Assembly: GCF_000611645.1 (NCBI RefSeq)
Contig: NW_014012161.1
Location: 1-13,893, forward strand
Direction of reading: 5' to 3'
From: Monoraphidium neglectum
Taxonomy: Eukaryota > Chlorophyta > Chlorophyceae > Sphaeropleales > Selenastraceae
DNA: 13,893 nt
Below, piece by piece: positions 1 to 9,536 of this stretch; position 1 is the first letter of the stretch; every line of letters begins with the position of its first letter. Under the pieces are notes generated by a model. That model was not told where the DNA came from and did not search any database. It saw nothing but the letters and a program-made list of their open reading frames with translations. The position numbers were made by a program, and so were the translations under genes.

Positions 1-661
1 GTGTCTGACCGCTCCCTGGTGTGGAACACTGACCTCATGGAAACACTCGAGCTCGACAACCTGCTCACCAATGCGGGTGGGTGCGCGGGGCCAGCCCGGC
101 CGCGACATCTGCGCACCTGGCTGGGCTCTGCGCGCCGCGCCGCGCCGCGCCGCGCCGCGCCACGCCGCCCCTCCCTGCCCGCGTCGCTCGGCGCCGGGCC
201 CTCTGGGCGGCGCCGCGCCCCTGCCCCCCGCAGTGCTTTGCCCTTGTGATGCTCCAGGCCTCCGGCGGCGCCGAGCGGTCCCCCGTGATCTCATGACCAC
301 CCCTGCCAGGCCTCCACCCCCGACCTCGCGCATCAAGTCACATGTTTGCTGCCTCTTTCTTTCCCTGCCACAAATCACTCAAACTTCTCCCACCCCCTGT
401 GCACATCGCTCCCCCCCTCCCCTCTGCTCCGCCGCAGCCATCACGATGCACAGCGCAGAGCAGCGCAAGGAGAGCCGCGGCGCCCACGCGCGCGAGGACT
501 TCACTCAGCGCGACGACAAGGAGTGGATGAAGCACACCCTGGGCTACTTCGACTCACACACGGCCAGCAAGGACAAGGTGGGAGGGTGTTTGGGCAGGAC
601 CAGGTTGCAGGCTGCTGCAGTTGCTCCGTCTCACCTGTGTCTGTGTTTCTCATCTCATCAC

Positions 662-709
<48 letters not shown>

Positions 710-959
710 GTTCTGTTGTCCATCGCACGCGTATAAGTCTTTCTATGTGCGGGCGTGGGCAAGCATGCCGCCTGCTTGCGTGCGTGCGCAGCGCACCCCT
801 GCCGTGGCTGCCAGTACTGACACCGCACCAACGACACATCCTCTGGTTTGCACGCGCGTTCGCTCATGCGCGCAGGTGCGCATCGACTACCGGCCGGTTC
901 ACATGCAGCCCCTGGACTCAGAGATGGAGCACGTGCCCCCAAAGGCCCGCGTCTACTGA
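1..959 (+). CDS. SDH1: Succinate dehydrogenase flavoprotein subunit, C-terminal part (5'-truncated by window)
   Basis: This is the catalytic FAD-bearing subunit of mitochondrial complex II, which oxidises succinate to fumarate and feeds electrons to ubiquinone (also named SDHA). Only the C-terminal 99 residues are in the window. Exons are <1-76, 438-577 and 876-959, and the joins keep frame (phase 1, then phase 0). Seen in the translation: [18 protein letters not shown] at the left edge, then the family signature [12 protein letters not shown] in exon 2, [12 protein letters not shown], and the end [13 protein letters not shown]...PPKARVY followed by TGA. These match the C-terminal domain of plant-type SDH1 closely, including the plant-like PPKARVY terminus. 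The splice sites are G|GTGGGT, CAG|CC, AAG|GTGGGA and CAG|GTG. The second intron carries a (TG)n microsatellite. The gene starts upstream of base 1, so its promoter, mitochondrial presequence and FAD-binding domain are not visible. Confidence 0.96.
669..706. repeat. (TG)19 microsatellite in SDH1 intron 2
   Basis: An uninterrupted TG dinucleotide run of about 38 bases lies inside the intron spanning 578-875. It makes apparent Cys/Val and Thr/His open frames on the two strands that are not genes. It is likely length-polymorphic, as such tracts usually are (inference). Confidence 0.95.
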
Positions 960-1821
960 TCTGAGGGATCTGCGGGATCTGCACCAGATCGTAGTGCGCC
1001 GTTCCAATGTGCCAGAACATTAGGGCCGGACTGCCCTCGCCTTTGGTGCCCTGTCTGGGGTTTCGATTGGTATTTTGTTAACGCTGGCGGCCGGCTGCGC
1101 GGCTGGCAGATGGGGCGGCTCACTGGAGCCGCCCGCCGTCTATGCTGCCAGGCTCCGCCCCGCCATGTGGCTTGTCATGGGGTTGGCGAATGACGGCACG
1201 CGCGCCTGCTGGTGCAGTGCTGCCTGCTGGCGCCCTCCTCGGGTCTCAAGTGTTGAACGGCATTGGTTGGCGGGGCCTTGCATCCTTGATGGGCCGCACA
1301 GGCGGCCAGCTGTGCAGCGGATCCCACCGTGTCGCTGGCGGCTCACGTGTGAGTGCACATCCAGGAGGGGCTGCTCTGCCGCTTCCATGCAGGAGCCGCC
1401 CGCCCGGTCTCAGAGCCGCCTGTCCAGCAGGTGTGCCGTTTGAGCGCCCCGGGTGTTTGCTCGTCTTTCGGTGGTTCGCCAGCACTTCTTTTTTCTAGTA
1501 ACGCTGCACAAATCAGCTGGAGTATGTCAACCCATGCAGGATCTATCCACCCTGTCCAGCAATGCTAGCCAGGCTCATCAGACTTGTTTACTGAGCCTGG
1601 GGCAGCCATGGACGACCAGCGTCGCGCGTGTTAGCCGGGGCAGGGGTCACAAGAAGGGCTAGCACGCCTCAAAATGTTTTCAGTCAAGCAAGAGTGGTCA
1701 CGACAGGCCCCACTGGAGGGCAAGGCAGGTCCAAGCTCAGAGGACCACCATGCCCCGCATGGCGCCTCCGCTTGAACAGGAAGCAATCCCAAAAGGAATA
1801 TCTGCCCCGCGCAGGCCTGGG
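960..1821. other. Convergent 3' flanks of SDH1 and the methyltransferase gene
   Basis: About 860 bases without a supportable gene separate the SDH1 stop (plus) from the methyltransferase stop (minus), so this stretch must hold both 3' untranslated regions. Open frames here lack homology-like motifs and overlap each other on both strands. I found no TGTAA, the usual green-algal polyadenylation signal, on either strand. The nearest look-alike is TGTTAA at about 1077. A short perfect inverted repeat lies just after the SDH1 stop (976-990). Confidence 0.7.
976..990 (+). repeat. Short inverted repeat downstream of SDH1 stop
   Basis: GATCTG-CAC-CAGATC is a perfect 6-bp palindromic arm pair with a 3-base spacer, 16 bases past the SDH1 stop codon. 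It is preceded by a GGGATCTGC-like repeat (967-981). The hairpin would be small, and any role in 3' end formation or stability is speculative. Confidence 0.5.
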
Positions 1822-4079
1822 TCACGCAGGCCCGCCGGCCTCAGCTGGCGTCAGCAGCAGCAGCTGCTGCGCGCGCTCCACGCCGTAGCGCTGCAGCAGC
1901 TCCTCAGCCGTCACGATGACGCCCTGCCAGCCGGCACGCCGCGCCCTGTGGGGGGGGGGGTGCAAGGCGGCGCGGTTCGCAGCAGCGGTGGTGTGCTGAT
2001 TGGGGCGGGCAGGGCTGGGGAGCCTGCTGCAGTGGGGCGGACAGTCCAGAGCTCGTCCGCCGACGCAGCTGCCAGGCAATGTGTGGGGGTCAAGGGCCTG
2101 AGAGCGCCGGTGTCCTGGATGACGCAGACGAGGAAGAGGGTGCGCGTGCCAGCCGCAAGATCATCTGCCGACGCAGCTGCACACCGCATCGGCACTGTCA
2201 AACCCCAGGCGAGCGGCGGGCCCTTTCGCCCGCGCTGCGGTGCCCCTCCGCGCCCCTCCCGCCACCTTGCGAGCGTATCCTCGGTCTCTTCAAACGTGGA
2301 GTGGTGCAGCGTGATGCCGCGTCCCTCGTACTCCTCCTTGTCCTTCAGGCTGGGCGGTGACGTCATCACCACGCGGCTGCCCGGGGCGCTCAGCCCCGCG
2401 AGGGCCTGAGAGCGCGGCGGTGGCGAGGGGCGCCGGCGTGAGCTGCCTCCCCACAAGAAACTGGGACCGTGCCGCAAAGGATTAGGCAACAGCGCGCCGC
2501 ATGCCCTTTGGACGCGTCAGCCCTCGAACCCTGCTTGAGACAGGATACGTTAAACACAACCATCCACTCATCCACACCATGCCCGTCCTGCTGCGGTGAA
2601 TTGAGCTGCATCACGCCATTATGAGGGCCCCAGAACGCGCCCCCGCCGCACGTGCAGCAGCTGCAGGCCGTCCTCCGTGGTGAAGTAGCCTATCAGCCCC
2701 TCCAGCACCCACACCGTCGGCACGGCGGCGTCGTGGCCCGCCTGCGCCAGCCCGCTGGCCAGGGCTGCAGGGGAGGTGTGCGTACGCGGTAAGGTGCGTG
2801 GACAACAGGGCGGGCTACAAAGGCGCGGGCGATACGAGATATAGAAAATCACATGAACATGCCCCCCTGCAGGGCCGACCCCGCCGCGCTGGTGGCGACA
2901 GGCCCCAACGCGAAGCAGCACATCCTGCCGCCTGTCAGATCCAGATTTCAGGGCAGCAAGACAGCCTGCCGCGGCGCCGGCCAGCGGGGGTCCACCCATT
3001 CTTTGACCTGAACACTGCATGAATTGCTGCAATTCAAAGGCAGAGAGCAGCCCCGAACCCGGCCCACCTGACACATTTGTCAAGTCACACGCCACCTCGC
3101 GCCTCTCGCAGGCCGTGACTGCAAAGCCCTCCAGGGCGTGCGCCTTGAGGGCCAGAATGGGGGCTGTGTCGACCTCCCAAACCGCCGCGCGGCCGCCGGG
3201 CGGCCGCGGCCACGGCAGGCGCCATGCGCGCGCGTCGAGGCCGGCGCCTGGAAATTGGCGCGGTGGCGGGGTGGTGGGCTAAGAGCACATGGGCTCGTTT
3301 CGGGCGACCCGAATGACAGGATGAGCGCCGTCTGGTGCAGCCAGGTTCAGTGCCCATTGGCGGCCGGTCAAGATGTGGGGGCGGCCTGCCCAAGTCGACA
3401 TGACTCGCCGCCTTGCCCCGATACTCTGGCCCAACAGGTTGGTGCGCACATTCTCGCTGCTCATGAGCTCGATCACAGGCACACCCGCCCGTGCGACTTC
3501 CGTAGTGTTGCTCCTCACCCAAGATGACGACTTGCAGGCTGCTGCCCTCGGCGGCCACCGCGACCAGCCCCCGCGCCGCCTCGAGCACGCGCGCGTCTAT
3601 CTCGGCCGTGCGCACCCCCATCCACTGCACGCGCAGCCCGACGCCGGCGCCGGGCTCCCTGTCCTCCAGCTTTGCTGCTGCGGCGCGCGGAACGCAGCGC
3701 GCGGCGGCTGCTGCTGAGAATGGGTCAGTGAACAGCGGCGCGCCGGTGGCGGGGTGGCGCGCCTCGTCGGCGGCCTTGGCTCTCCAGAAGGATACCTGCA
3801 CGTTTGTGCGCGTGCGTATTGGATTCGGAGGGGACACGGGCATTGAGGCAGCAGCTGCGACGCGCCATACACGCTTCAAGCCAAGCAGCAGGGCAGCGGC
3901 GCAGGGCGGGAACTGCGTTGCAGTGGCACAGCAATGGGCGGCGGCCTTTTCGTGAATTTGTTTCTTGCGCTCGCCTGCAGGGCGGTGCGCTCCACGTTTG
4001 TGAGGGCCTCCCAGCGCTGCTGTATCGCCGCATCGTCGTCTTTGGGCACGGATGGCCTCGTGCTGTCCAGCGCCGCCAT
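1822..4079 (-). CDS. SAM-dependent methyltransferase, leucine carboxyl methyltransferase-like (COG3315 type)
   Basis: This gene is reconstructed from six exons on the minus strand: 4079-3975, 3795-3519, 3247-3068, 2764-2652, 2405-2266 and 1945-1822. They total 939 nt and encode 312 residues, a normal length for this family. Landmarks in order: start MAALDSTRPSVPKDDD; LFTDPFS (the usual DPF/DPW region before the fold); motif I VVILGAGLDARAWRLP at 124-139, the SAM-binding Gly-rich loop; the acidic residues of EVD at 152-154; TVWVLEGLIGYF at 204-215; APGSRVV near 232-238; and a C-terminal AGWQGVIVTAEELLQRYG. This order is characteristic of the LCM/TIGR00027 family. All joins close in phase (0, 1, 1, 0, 2). 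Four introns have GT donors; intron 1 appears to use a GC donor (CAG|GCGAGC). The methyl acceptor cannot be inferred. The family is best known from actinobacteria and also occurs in algae. No obvious targeting peptide is seen. Confidence 0.88.
2053..2180. repeat. Pair of 20-bp near-identical direct repeats inside methyltransferase intron 5
   Basis: Bases 2053-2072 and 2161-2180 share 18 of 20 positions (common core GCCGACGCAGCTGC) and sit 108 bases apart within the intron at 1946-2265. Read on the minus strand they give two Ala-rich AAASAD copies, but no splice-compatible exon could be built around them. This looks like a small local duplication. Confidence 0.6.
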
Positions 4080-4485
4080 GCCTGTTTGCTCGGCACTGCT
4101 GCACAAGCGCACTGGTCCTGCACCCCAAGTCCTGTCAGCTGCTCCTGAGGCCGCTTTCAAGGCCCAACCACTCGGTTTAGGGAGGGTGGTTTGACACTGA
4201 TCAGTCACCGAGAGTAACTTCGTAAGAGATGGTGCAAATGCGTGACCCTTGATACAGTGCATGTCATGTACCTGTGTTTTGTGTCATTTGAAAAAAATTC
4301 CAGGGATCTGATCGCGGAACTGTGTGTCACTCATGTAGGGCTCCTCAATCTGCATGTCTTCGGCCCTTCTCACGTATCAAGAAAAAGAGAAAGAGACTTG
4401 ACCATACTACAAAGCGATCATTAGGCTGTGACGCGCAAGTAGCATTGAGCCGAAAGGCGCAGCAGCAGGGCGCAAAGCAGCGCAC
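4080..4485. promoter_or_regulatory. Divergent intergenic region between the methyltransferase (minus) and VPS22 (plus)
   Basis: The two start codons face away from each other across 406 bases, so both 5' leaders and both promoters must lie here. The DNA at about 4195-4430 is clearly less GC-rich than the flanking exons and includes an A-run near 4290. I see no convincing TATA box. The 60-codon frame at 4242-4424 has no algal codon bias and is probably chance. Confidence 0.6.
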
Positions 4486-5351
4486 ATGCGCAGGCGACCT
4501 GGCATCGCGGGGCTGCAGCGCGATGTGAAGGCGCGGGTGCGTTTCTGCAGAGCGTTATGTGGCATGCGCAATTTGTGAGCTGCAACCTGCTGCTCTAAAC
4601 CCTGCCCAGTGGCAGTGCGCGCAGCCCGAAATCCGCAGCGGAGCTCAGCTGCGGATGGCGGCAAAAGCTTGCGCACTCAAGCTCCAACCTCAACACACCA
4701 CGCGGCGCCTGTGCCACCCCATACCATGCGCTGGCAGGAACAGTATCGCGCGGCGGGTGAGGAGGTGCGGCGCGCGACCGCGGCGCAGATGCAGGAGCAG
4801 ATGGCGCTGTTCCGGTCAAAGCTGGAGGAATTTGCGTTCAAACACAAGGCCGAGATCAGACAGGACCCGGTGTTCAGGGCGCAGTTCCACGCCATGTGCG
4901 CTAACATCGGCGTGGACCCCCTCGCCTCAAACAAGGTACCTGGTTGGGCGCGCGAACTTGTGGCTGTCGGTTGTGTGTGCGTGAGGTGGTGAGTATGCGG
5001 GTTGGTGCACACTCTGGCAAGGGTATGGTACTGCCAGCTGACACGGCGAAGGCCAAAGCAGGCACACAAACTCCAGCATGGCTACCACAAACCAAATGCA
5101 GCACTCCCCCTGCCTTTCAGGAACCATCTCACCACCCTTGACTCCCGCCGCTGTGCCGCGTCTGCCGTCCCATCCGAAATTCCCAGGGCATGTGGGCCGA
5201 GCTCCTGGGGTTTGGTGATTACTACTATGAGCTCGGGGTTCAAATACTGGAGGCCTGCTGGGCCAGCAGGCCCCTCAACGGCGGCCTCATGGAGCTGGGG
5301 GCCCTGCGGTGCGCTGCTGTGCCTGTGTTGTGTGCGCGCGTGCGTGCGTGC

Positions 5352-5384
<33 letters not shown>

Positions 5385-6837
5385 CGCGTGTCCGTGCGTG
5401 CGCGCGCGTTGGCGTTCGTATGGGAATGGGCGTGCATGTGCTTGTGCATGTGCACCTGCATGCACGAGGGATGTCCATGCATGTGAGTTCGCGTGCGTGC
5501 TTGCTGGAGTGCGTGGTCGCGTGCATGCGGGCGCATGCCCAGGTTCCTTGTATCGCTGCGGGTGGTGGATGGGGCAGCATGGCATGCGGGGATAGCTGCA
5601 GGGCGGCGCGCGGCTTCTCAGGTACTTGGACCTGCACCGTCAGACAGCGCTGTGTCAACAGATGCGGTTTTGTTCGAATCAGCTGGGGCGACCCAATGAA
5701 ATACCGTAGACCTCAACAGTGCCAAGGGCTGCGAGCGCAAGATACCCGCCCTCTTGCCTGCACGCTCACCTTGCCCACAACCGGCGGACCAAACCAGGTC
5801 CGCCGTGCTGCGGCGCCGCGGGGCGCTGGCCGACCCGGTCAGCGATGACGACATCACGCGTGCTATCAAGAAGCTGCGGTGCCTGGGGGGCGGCCTCGAC
5901 CTAGTGGCAATTGGGCGCGCCTCCTATGTGCGCAGCGTCCCTGGGGAGCTCAACTTGGACAAGAACAGGGCCCTGGAGATTGCACAGGTGGGCGGGATGG
6001 GCACGTGTGTGCATGCGTGTGAGCGAGTGTGCATGCATGTGTGGCTGTGCATACGCACACGTGCAGTTGCTCTATTGAACGGATGTGTTTGAATGTGTGC
6101 GTGCACGCCTGCATGTGACTGTGTGTCCACATGTATGTGCGCATGACTGTGTTTCTTGCATGCATGGGTATAAGCGTTTAATTACGTTTTATATCATGCA
6201 TGTCTGAAAATTGTGCATGCGCGCGTGCATGCATTGATGTGTGCGCATGTGTGTGTGCACATGCATGTGTGTGTGTTTGTGTGTGTCTCTGCACATGCAT
6301 GTGTGTGTGTGTGTCCATTTTTCTGTGCGCATGTGTGCATGTCTACATGTGTGTGCATGTATCAACTCCCGGGGCTGGGCATGCATGCTGTCACAAGCAT
6401 GACTGCAGGGCACTCATGCATGCGTGTGCAGTGCAAGTGCGTGCTAGAGCGAACGCGCTAGCCCAGGCGCCTGCCACTTGCATCGCAGCGGCGAGCACAC
6501 CGCGCCTGGCGCCCCTTCACGGTGGCAGTGAGAGGCTTCCCACAAAGCGAGCGCCACGGCAGAGCACAGCCCCCTCCCGTATTGGGCTCGCCCGCGCCGC
6601 CTGCAGGACAAAGGCTGCCTGTCCCTGCAGGACCTGTCGGCGCGCGCGGGCTGGGCGCGGCAGCGCGCGTTGGACATCCTCGAGGCACTCCTGAAGGAGG
6701 GGCTGGCGATGGTGGACGACGGCGCGCCCGGCGGCGAACGCCTGTATTGGTTCCCAGCCCTCAGCGGCGGCAGCAGCGGCGGCGGCGGGGCTCAAGGGTT
6801 GGTGGCTGTGGCTGCGGCGGCTGCGGCGACCGGGTGA
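4486..6837 (+). CDS. VPS22: ESCRT-II subunit VPS22 (SNF8/EAP30)
   Basis: VPS22 is a subunit of the ESCRT-II complex, which works with VPS25 and VPS36 on endosomal membranes to sort ubiquitinated cargo into multivesicular bodies. Exons are 4486-4536, 4738-4935, 5187-5308, 5798-5987 and 6607-6837, totalling 792 nt and 263 residues; phases close throughout (0, 0, 2, 0). Landmarks: N-terminus MRRRPGIAGLQ, typical of plant VPS22; a coiled-coil-like helix (about 18-60) with FRSKLEEFAFKHKAEIRQDP; CANIGVDPLASNK; the first winged-helix region with WAELLGFGDYYYELGVQILE; DITRAIKKLRCLGGGL and VRSVPGELN; then the second winged helix LSLQDLSARAGW...ALLKEGLAMVDDG and LYWFPAL. The tail after WFPAL is an extra Gly/Ser/Ala stretch of about 25 residues not expected in the family. 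The start is fixed by the conserved MRRRPG peptide. Introns 3 and 4 are long (489 and 619 nt) and rich in alternating purine-pyrimidine repeats. Confidence 0.96.
5329..5391. repeat. 63-base perfectly alternating pyrimidine-purine tract (TG/CG) in VPS22 intron 3
   Basis: Every base from 5329 to 5391 alternates T or C with G: a TG/CG mix, then a pure TG run (about 5352-5376), then a CG run. A shorter alternating stretch follows from 5393. Such tracts have known potential to adopt left-handed Z-DNA. The intron containing it spans 5309-5797. Confidence 0.9.
5995..6440. repeat. TGCATG/TGTG-rich low-complexity region in VPS22 intron 4
   Basis: Most of the 619-nt intron (5988-6606) consists of degenerate TG repeats interspersed with many TGCATG and CACATGCA palindromic units. 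This produces His/Thr-rich and Cys/Val-rich open frames on opposite strands (for example 6189-6413 minus and 6200-6694 plus) that are not coding. Confidence 0.85.
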
Positions 6838-7430
6838 CGCAGCTGCGGTTGGTTCGCCAGTTGGTGTCCAGGGCGCCAGGCAGGCTTTCGCGGGTGCACT
6901 TGCGGCAGCAGTGCGGCACAGGCTTGATGTGCTGATGCAGGGTCATGCGCTTCGGATGTGCGCTTTGGGCAGGTTTTGGGCTACTGTGTCAAAACACACT
7001 ATGAATCCCCAGTGCCCAGAGCGTCGCTAGTGCCGCCCCAGCTTGGCAACCACGCGTCACACCTGCCCAGCCCTGCCCGGCCGCCCCCTCAACGGACCAG
7101 TCAACCCGTATCCATGCATTGGGGTAGCATATGTGCAATGCCATGATCCAGAGCCTGTTTAGGGGGTCCGAAAGTGTGAGCTCACTGGTCGGTCTGCCAT
7201 ACTGCCCGGGTGCCGTGCGCCTTAGTCAGCAGTCGCGGACGGGCAATGGCAAGAAGCCATCGCCTGGTCACACCGAGCGCCCACCCAACGTCTTGCCTTG
7301 CCAAAGAGTTTGTGTTATGATATTTCTCAACCTCTGCCCAGCTCCCGTCTCTACAGCGCGAAACCGAGGAGCATTTTTACTCGCCCAAAGCTGTAGCCAC
7401 CGGACGCGCCGGTCCCATCAGGAAGGCTTC
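6838..7430. other. Intergenic region: VPS22 3' flank and distal upstream region of the AP2 gene
   Basis: About 600 bases without a supportable gene lie between the VPS22 stop and the AP2 leader. They must contain the VPS22 3' untranslated region. No TGTAA or AATAAA signal was seen. Open frames here carry no recognisable motif. Confidence 0.6.
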
Positions 7431-7655
7431 GTACATATAATTGAGAGTTTTCTCGTCTTTTAACGCCCAATTCCAGGGCAGCCCGCGAGCTTGCTGAGCA
7501 CACCCGGCGAAGGTAAACCTTGAAAATCGCTCGGGTGACTGGCTGCGCCTTGAACTTGGGCACATGATGACGCAATTATTCCCCGCAGGCACGCGCCTCT
7601 CTCGATCGTGGTCAACCTGCCCAGCCCGCGCTTGCAATCATCAGCTACCTGTCGG
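7431..7655 (+). promoter_or_regulatory. Core promoter and 5' leader of the AP2 gene, with candidate leader intron and uORF
   Basis: A TATA-like element CATATAA sits at 7434-7440 in locally AT-richer DNA. Further on, GAAG|GTAAAC (donor at 7513) and TTCCCCGCAG (acceptor ending at 7588) could define a 76-nt leader intron. Inside it lie two tandem ATGs (7564 and 7567) opening a 31-codon frame whose TGA (7657-7659) overlaps the AP2 start as ATGA. If the intron is removed, ATG 7656 is the first AUG downstream of the TATA-like element. The frame upstream of 7589, after joining, meets a stop before any ATG, which supports 7656 as the true start. Transcription start and splicing are unproven. Confidence 0.45.
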
Positions 7656-7659
7656 ATGA
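7564..7659 (+). other. Upstream ORF overlapping the AP2 start codon (ATGA)
   Basis: Starting with ATGATG at 7564, this frame runs 31 codons and stops at TGA 7657-7659, sharing the bases ATGA with the AP2 initiation codon at 7656. The peptide has no recognisable motif. The arrangement resembles termination-reinitiation control. It would be present only in transcripts that keep the putative 7513-7588 intron. Confidence 0.4.
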
Positions 7660-9502
7660 GCGAGTGGGAGCAAGACACACCCTCAGGCAGTCAATGCATA
7701 TACGATAGACCGGAGCAGACGCCGGAGGCACACGCGGGTGACAGCAGCCCGGAGGTCAGGCACTCGCCGCGCCGCAGCGGGACACCTACGGTGTCTGGCA
7801 GTGCCACGCCGACGAGCCGCAACCGCCACGGCTTCCGCGGCGTTCGGCAGCGTCCCTGGGGATCTTACGCCGCAGAGATACGCGACAGCGCCAGCGGCAA
7901 GCGCAGGCGAGTGGGAGGGTCACATGGGCAAGGGGGGAGCCGCAAGCGAGAGTGGCTATGCCGTGTGCATGATGGCCTGTTGGGAGGCGGCCCCGGTGAC
8001 GCCGGGGTGACGTCTCCAGCCGCGTCCTCAAGTGCAGCCGCTGGGATCGCCTCAGGCCCGCTGGGATCGCCTGCAGGCCTGTTCCTGCACGCGTCCACTC
8101 CACACCCCGGCAGTCCGGCGCATGATGCCGACCCCCTCACCCACCCGCGCCATCCCCTGCCTCATCCCCCCCTCTGGCGCAGGTGGGTCGGCACCTTCGC
8201 GACCGCCGAAGAAGCAGCGCGCGCGTACGACGCTGCCGCCCTCGCGCTGCACGGCCCCGCCGCGCGCACCAACTTCCGCGATCCTCCAGAGGCGCTGGCA
8301 CAGTGCCCGCAGCAGGCGCCCAGCGGCGGCGCGCCGGCGCCCGCGGCGCTGCAGGCGATGAGCATGGGAGGCACGGACATGCCAGTCGCAGGCGACGCCT
8401 CCTTTTCTAAGGCGCACGCTGCCGTGTTTGCCGTCGGCGCAAACGAGGAAGCAGCAGGGGCGGCGGCGCACATCGGCGCACGGGCTGGAGCGGCGGCCGC
8501 GGCGAGGGAGCTGCATGGGGTGCCCATCAGCGTGCCGCCGGTGCGCACCACGAGCATGGACAGGGCGCCCTTTGCTGCGCCCGCACCCTTGCGGAAGCTT
8601 CTCGCCGCAGCCGTCGACGCCGGCAGCCCCCAGGCTGGCGGCGACTCCCCTGCTCTAAGCAGCGCCGCCTGCTTCCACCTGCTCAACCGCGCGGGCGGCA
8701 GCGGCAGCTTGCTTTCAGGCGCCGCGGCGGCAGCGGCGGCCACGGCCGCGCTCGTGCGCAAGCGGCGCGCCGACGACGGGGTGTCCAGCGATGGGGCACC
8801 GCATGACGGCGGCTACGGATGCCATGACGGCGGCTTCCGCCACTACCCGCTGCTGGCCGGCGCGCAGCACCACTCGCACGCGTCTGGATCTCCAAGCGCC
8901 TTCCACGCGGGCGGCTTCTCGCCGGCCCGCGGCCGCGGCGCCTCGGACTCCCCGCTCAGCGTGGATGCGGAGGCGCACGCGGCGGCGCTGCGCGCAGCGA
9001 GCGGCGCGCGGCGCGGCTCTCGGCACGCGGCGGCGGCGCGCGGAGGGTCGGGTGTGCCCAGTGATTGGGGGCCCCGGTCGTCGCTCGAGGGCGAGGAGAT
9101 GGACGTTGACGAGGGGGAGGACGAGGGTGGCGAGGGCGGCGGCGCGGAGGACATTGGTGCTGAGGAGGAGGAGGAGGGGCTGGCGCATGGCCCTGTGCTC
9201 CCAGGCGGCGCCAAGCACGCGGCGGGCGTGGGGGACGGCTGGGCGGCCCCTGCAGAGCAGGACGAGGCGGGCGCTGGCACTGGCGCAGCGGACGAGGACG
9301 CTCCCGCCGCCGCGGGCGCGGCGGAGGCGGCGCCGCCTGGCCTCAGCCCCAAGGACGTTGCGCAGGACCTGCTGCGGCGCGCGCTGCTGCTGCGTGATAA
9401 TGTGGAGGAGGAGCACCGGGCATCAGCGGATGCAAAGGCACACGCGCAGGCCGTGCAGGCAGAGCAGGCGGCCGCGGCGGCGCAGGCGGCGCAGGAAGCG
9501 CA

Positions 9503-9536
<34 letters not shown>

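Noticed and set aside
2079..2200. Minus-strand peptide AAGTRTLFLVCVIQDTG as an extra methyltransferase exon
   Set aside because: It loosely resembles the APGSRVV region, but no acceptor/donor pair keeps the phase between exons 5 and 6, and those exons already join perfectly.
3085..4128. 347-codon minus-strand frame taken as one unspliced protein
   Set aside because: Only its middle (3519-3795) carries methyltransferase sequence. The motif I loop GAGLDARAWRL lies in a different frame downstream, so this frame mixes introns with one exon.
4242..4424. 60-codon plus-strand frame in the divergent promoter
   Set aside because: No algal codon bias and no motif; it ends just before the VPS22 start. 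Probably chance in AT-richer DNA.
6189..6694. His/Thr-rich and Cys/Val-rich frames on the two strands
   Set aside because: Produced by TG/CATG repeats in VPS22 intron 4.
7377..7637. 86-codon minus-strand frame ending MYEAFLMGPARPVATALGE
   Set aside because: It looks protein-like but lacks GC3 codon bias, overlaps the AP2 TATA-like element and leader, and has no recognisable family.
7608..7655. GTG at 7608 as the AP2 protein start
   Set aside because: Nuclear eukaryotic genes rarely use GTG. ATG 7656 is the first in-frame ATG, and the AP2 domain lies well downstream of it.
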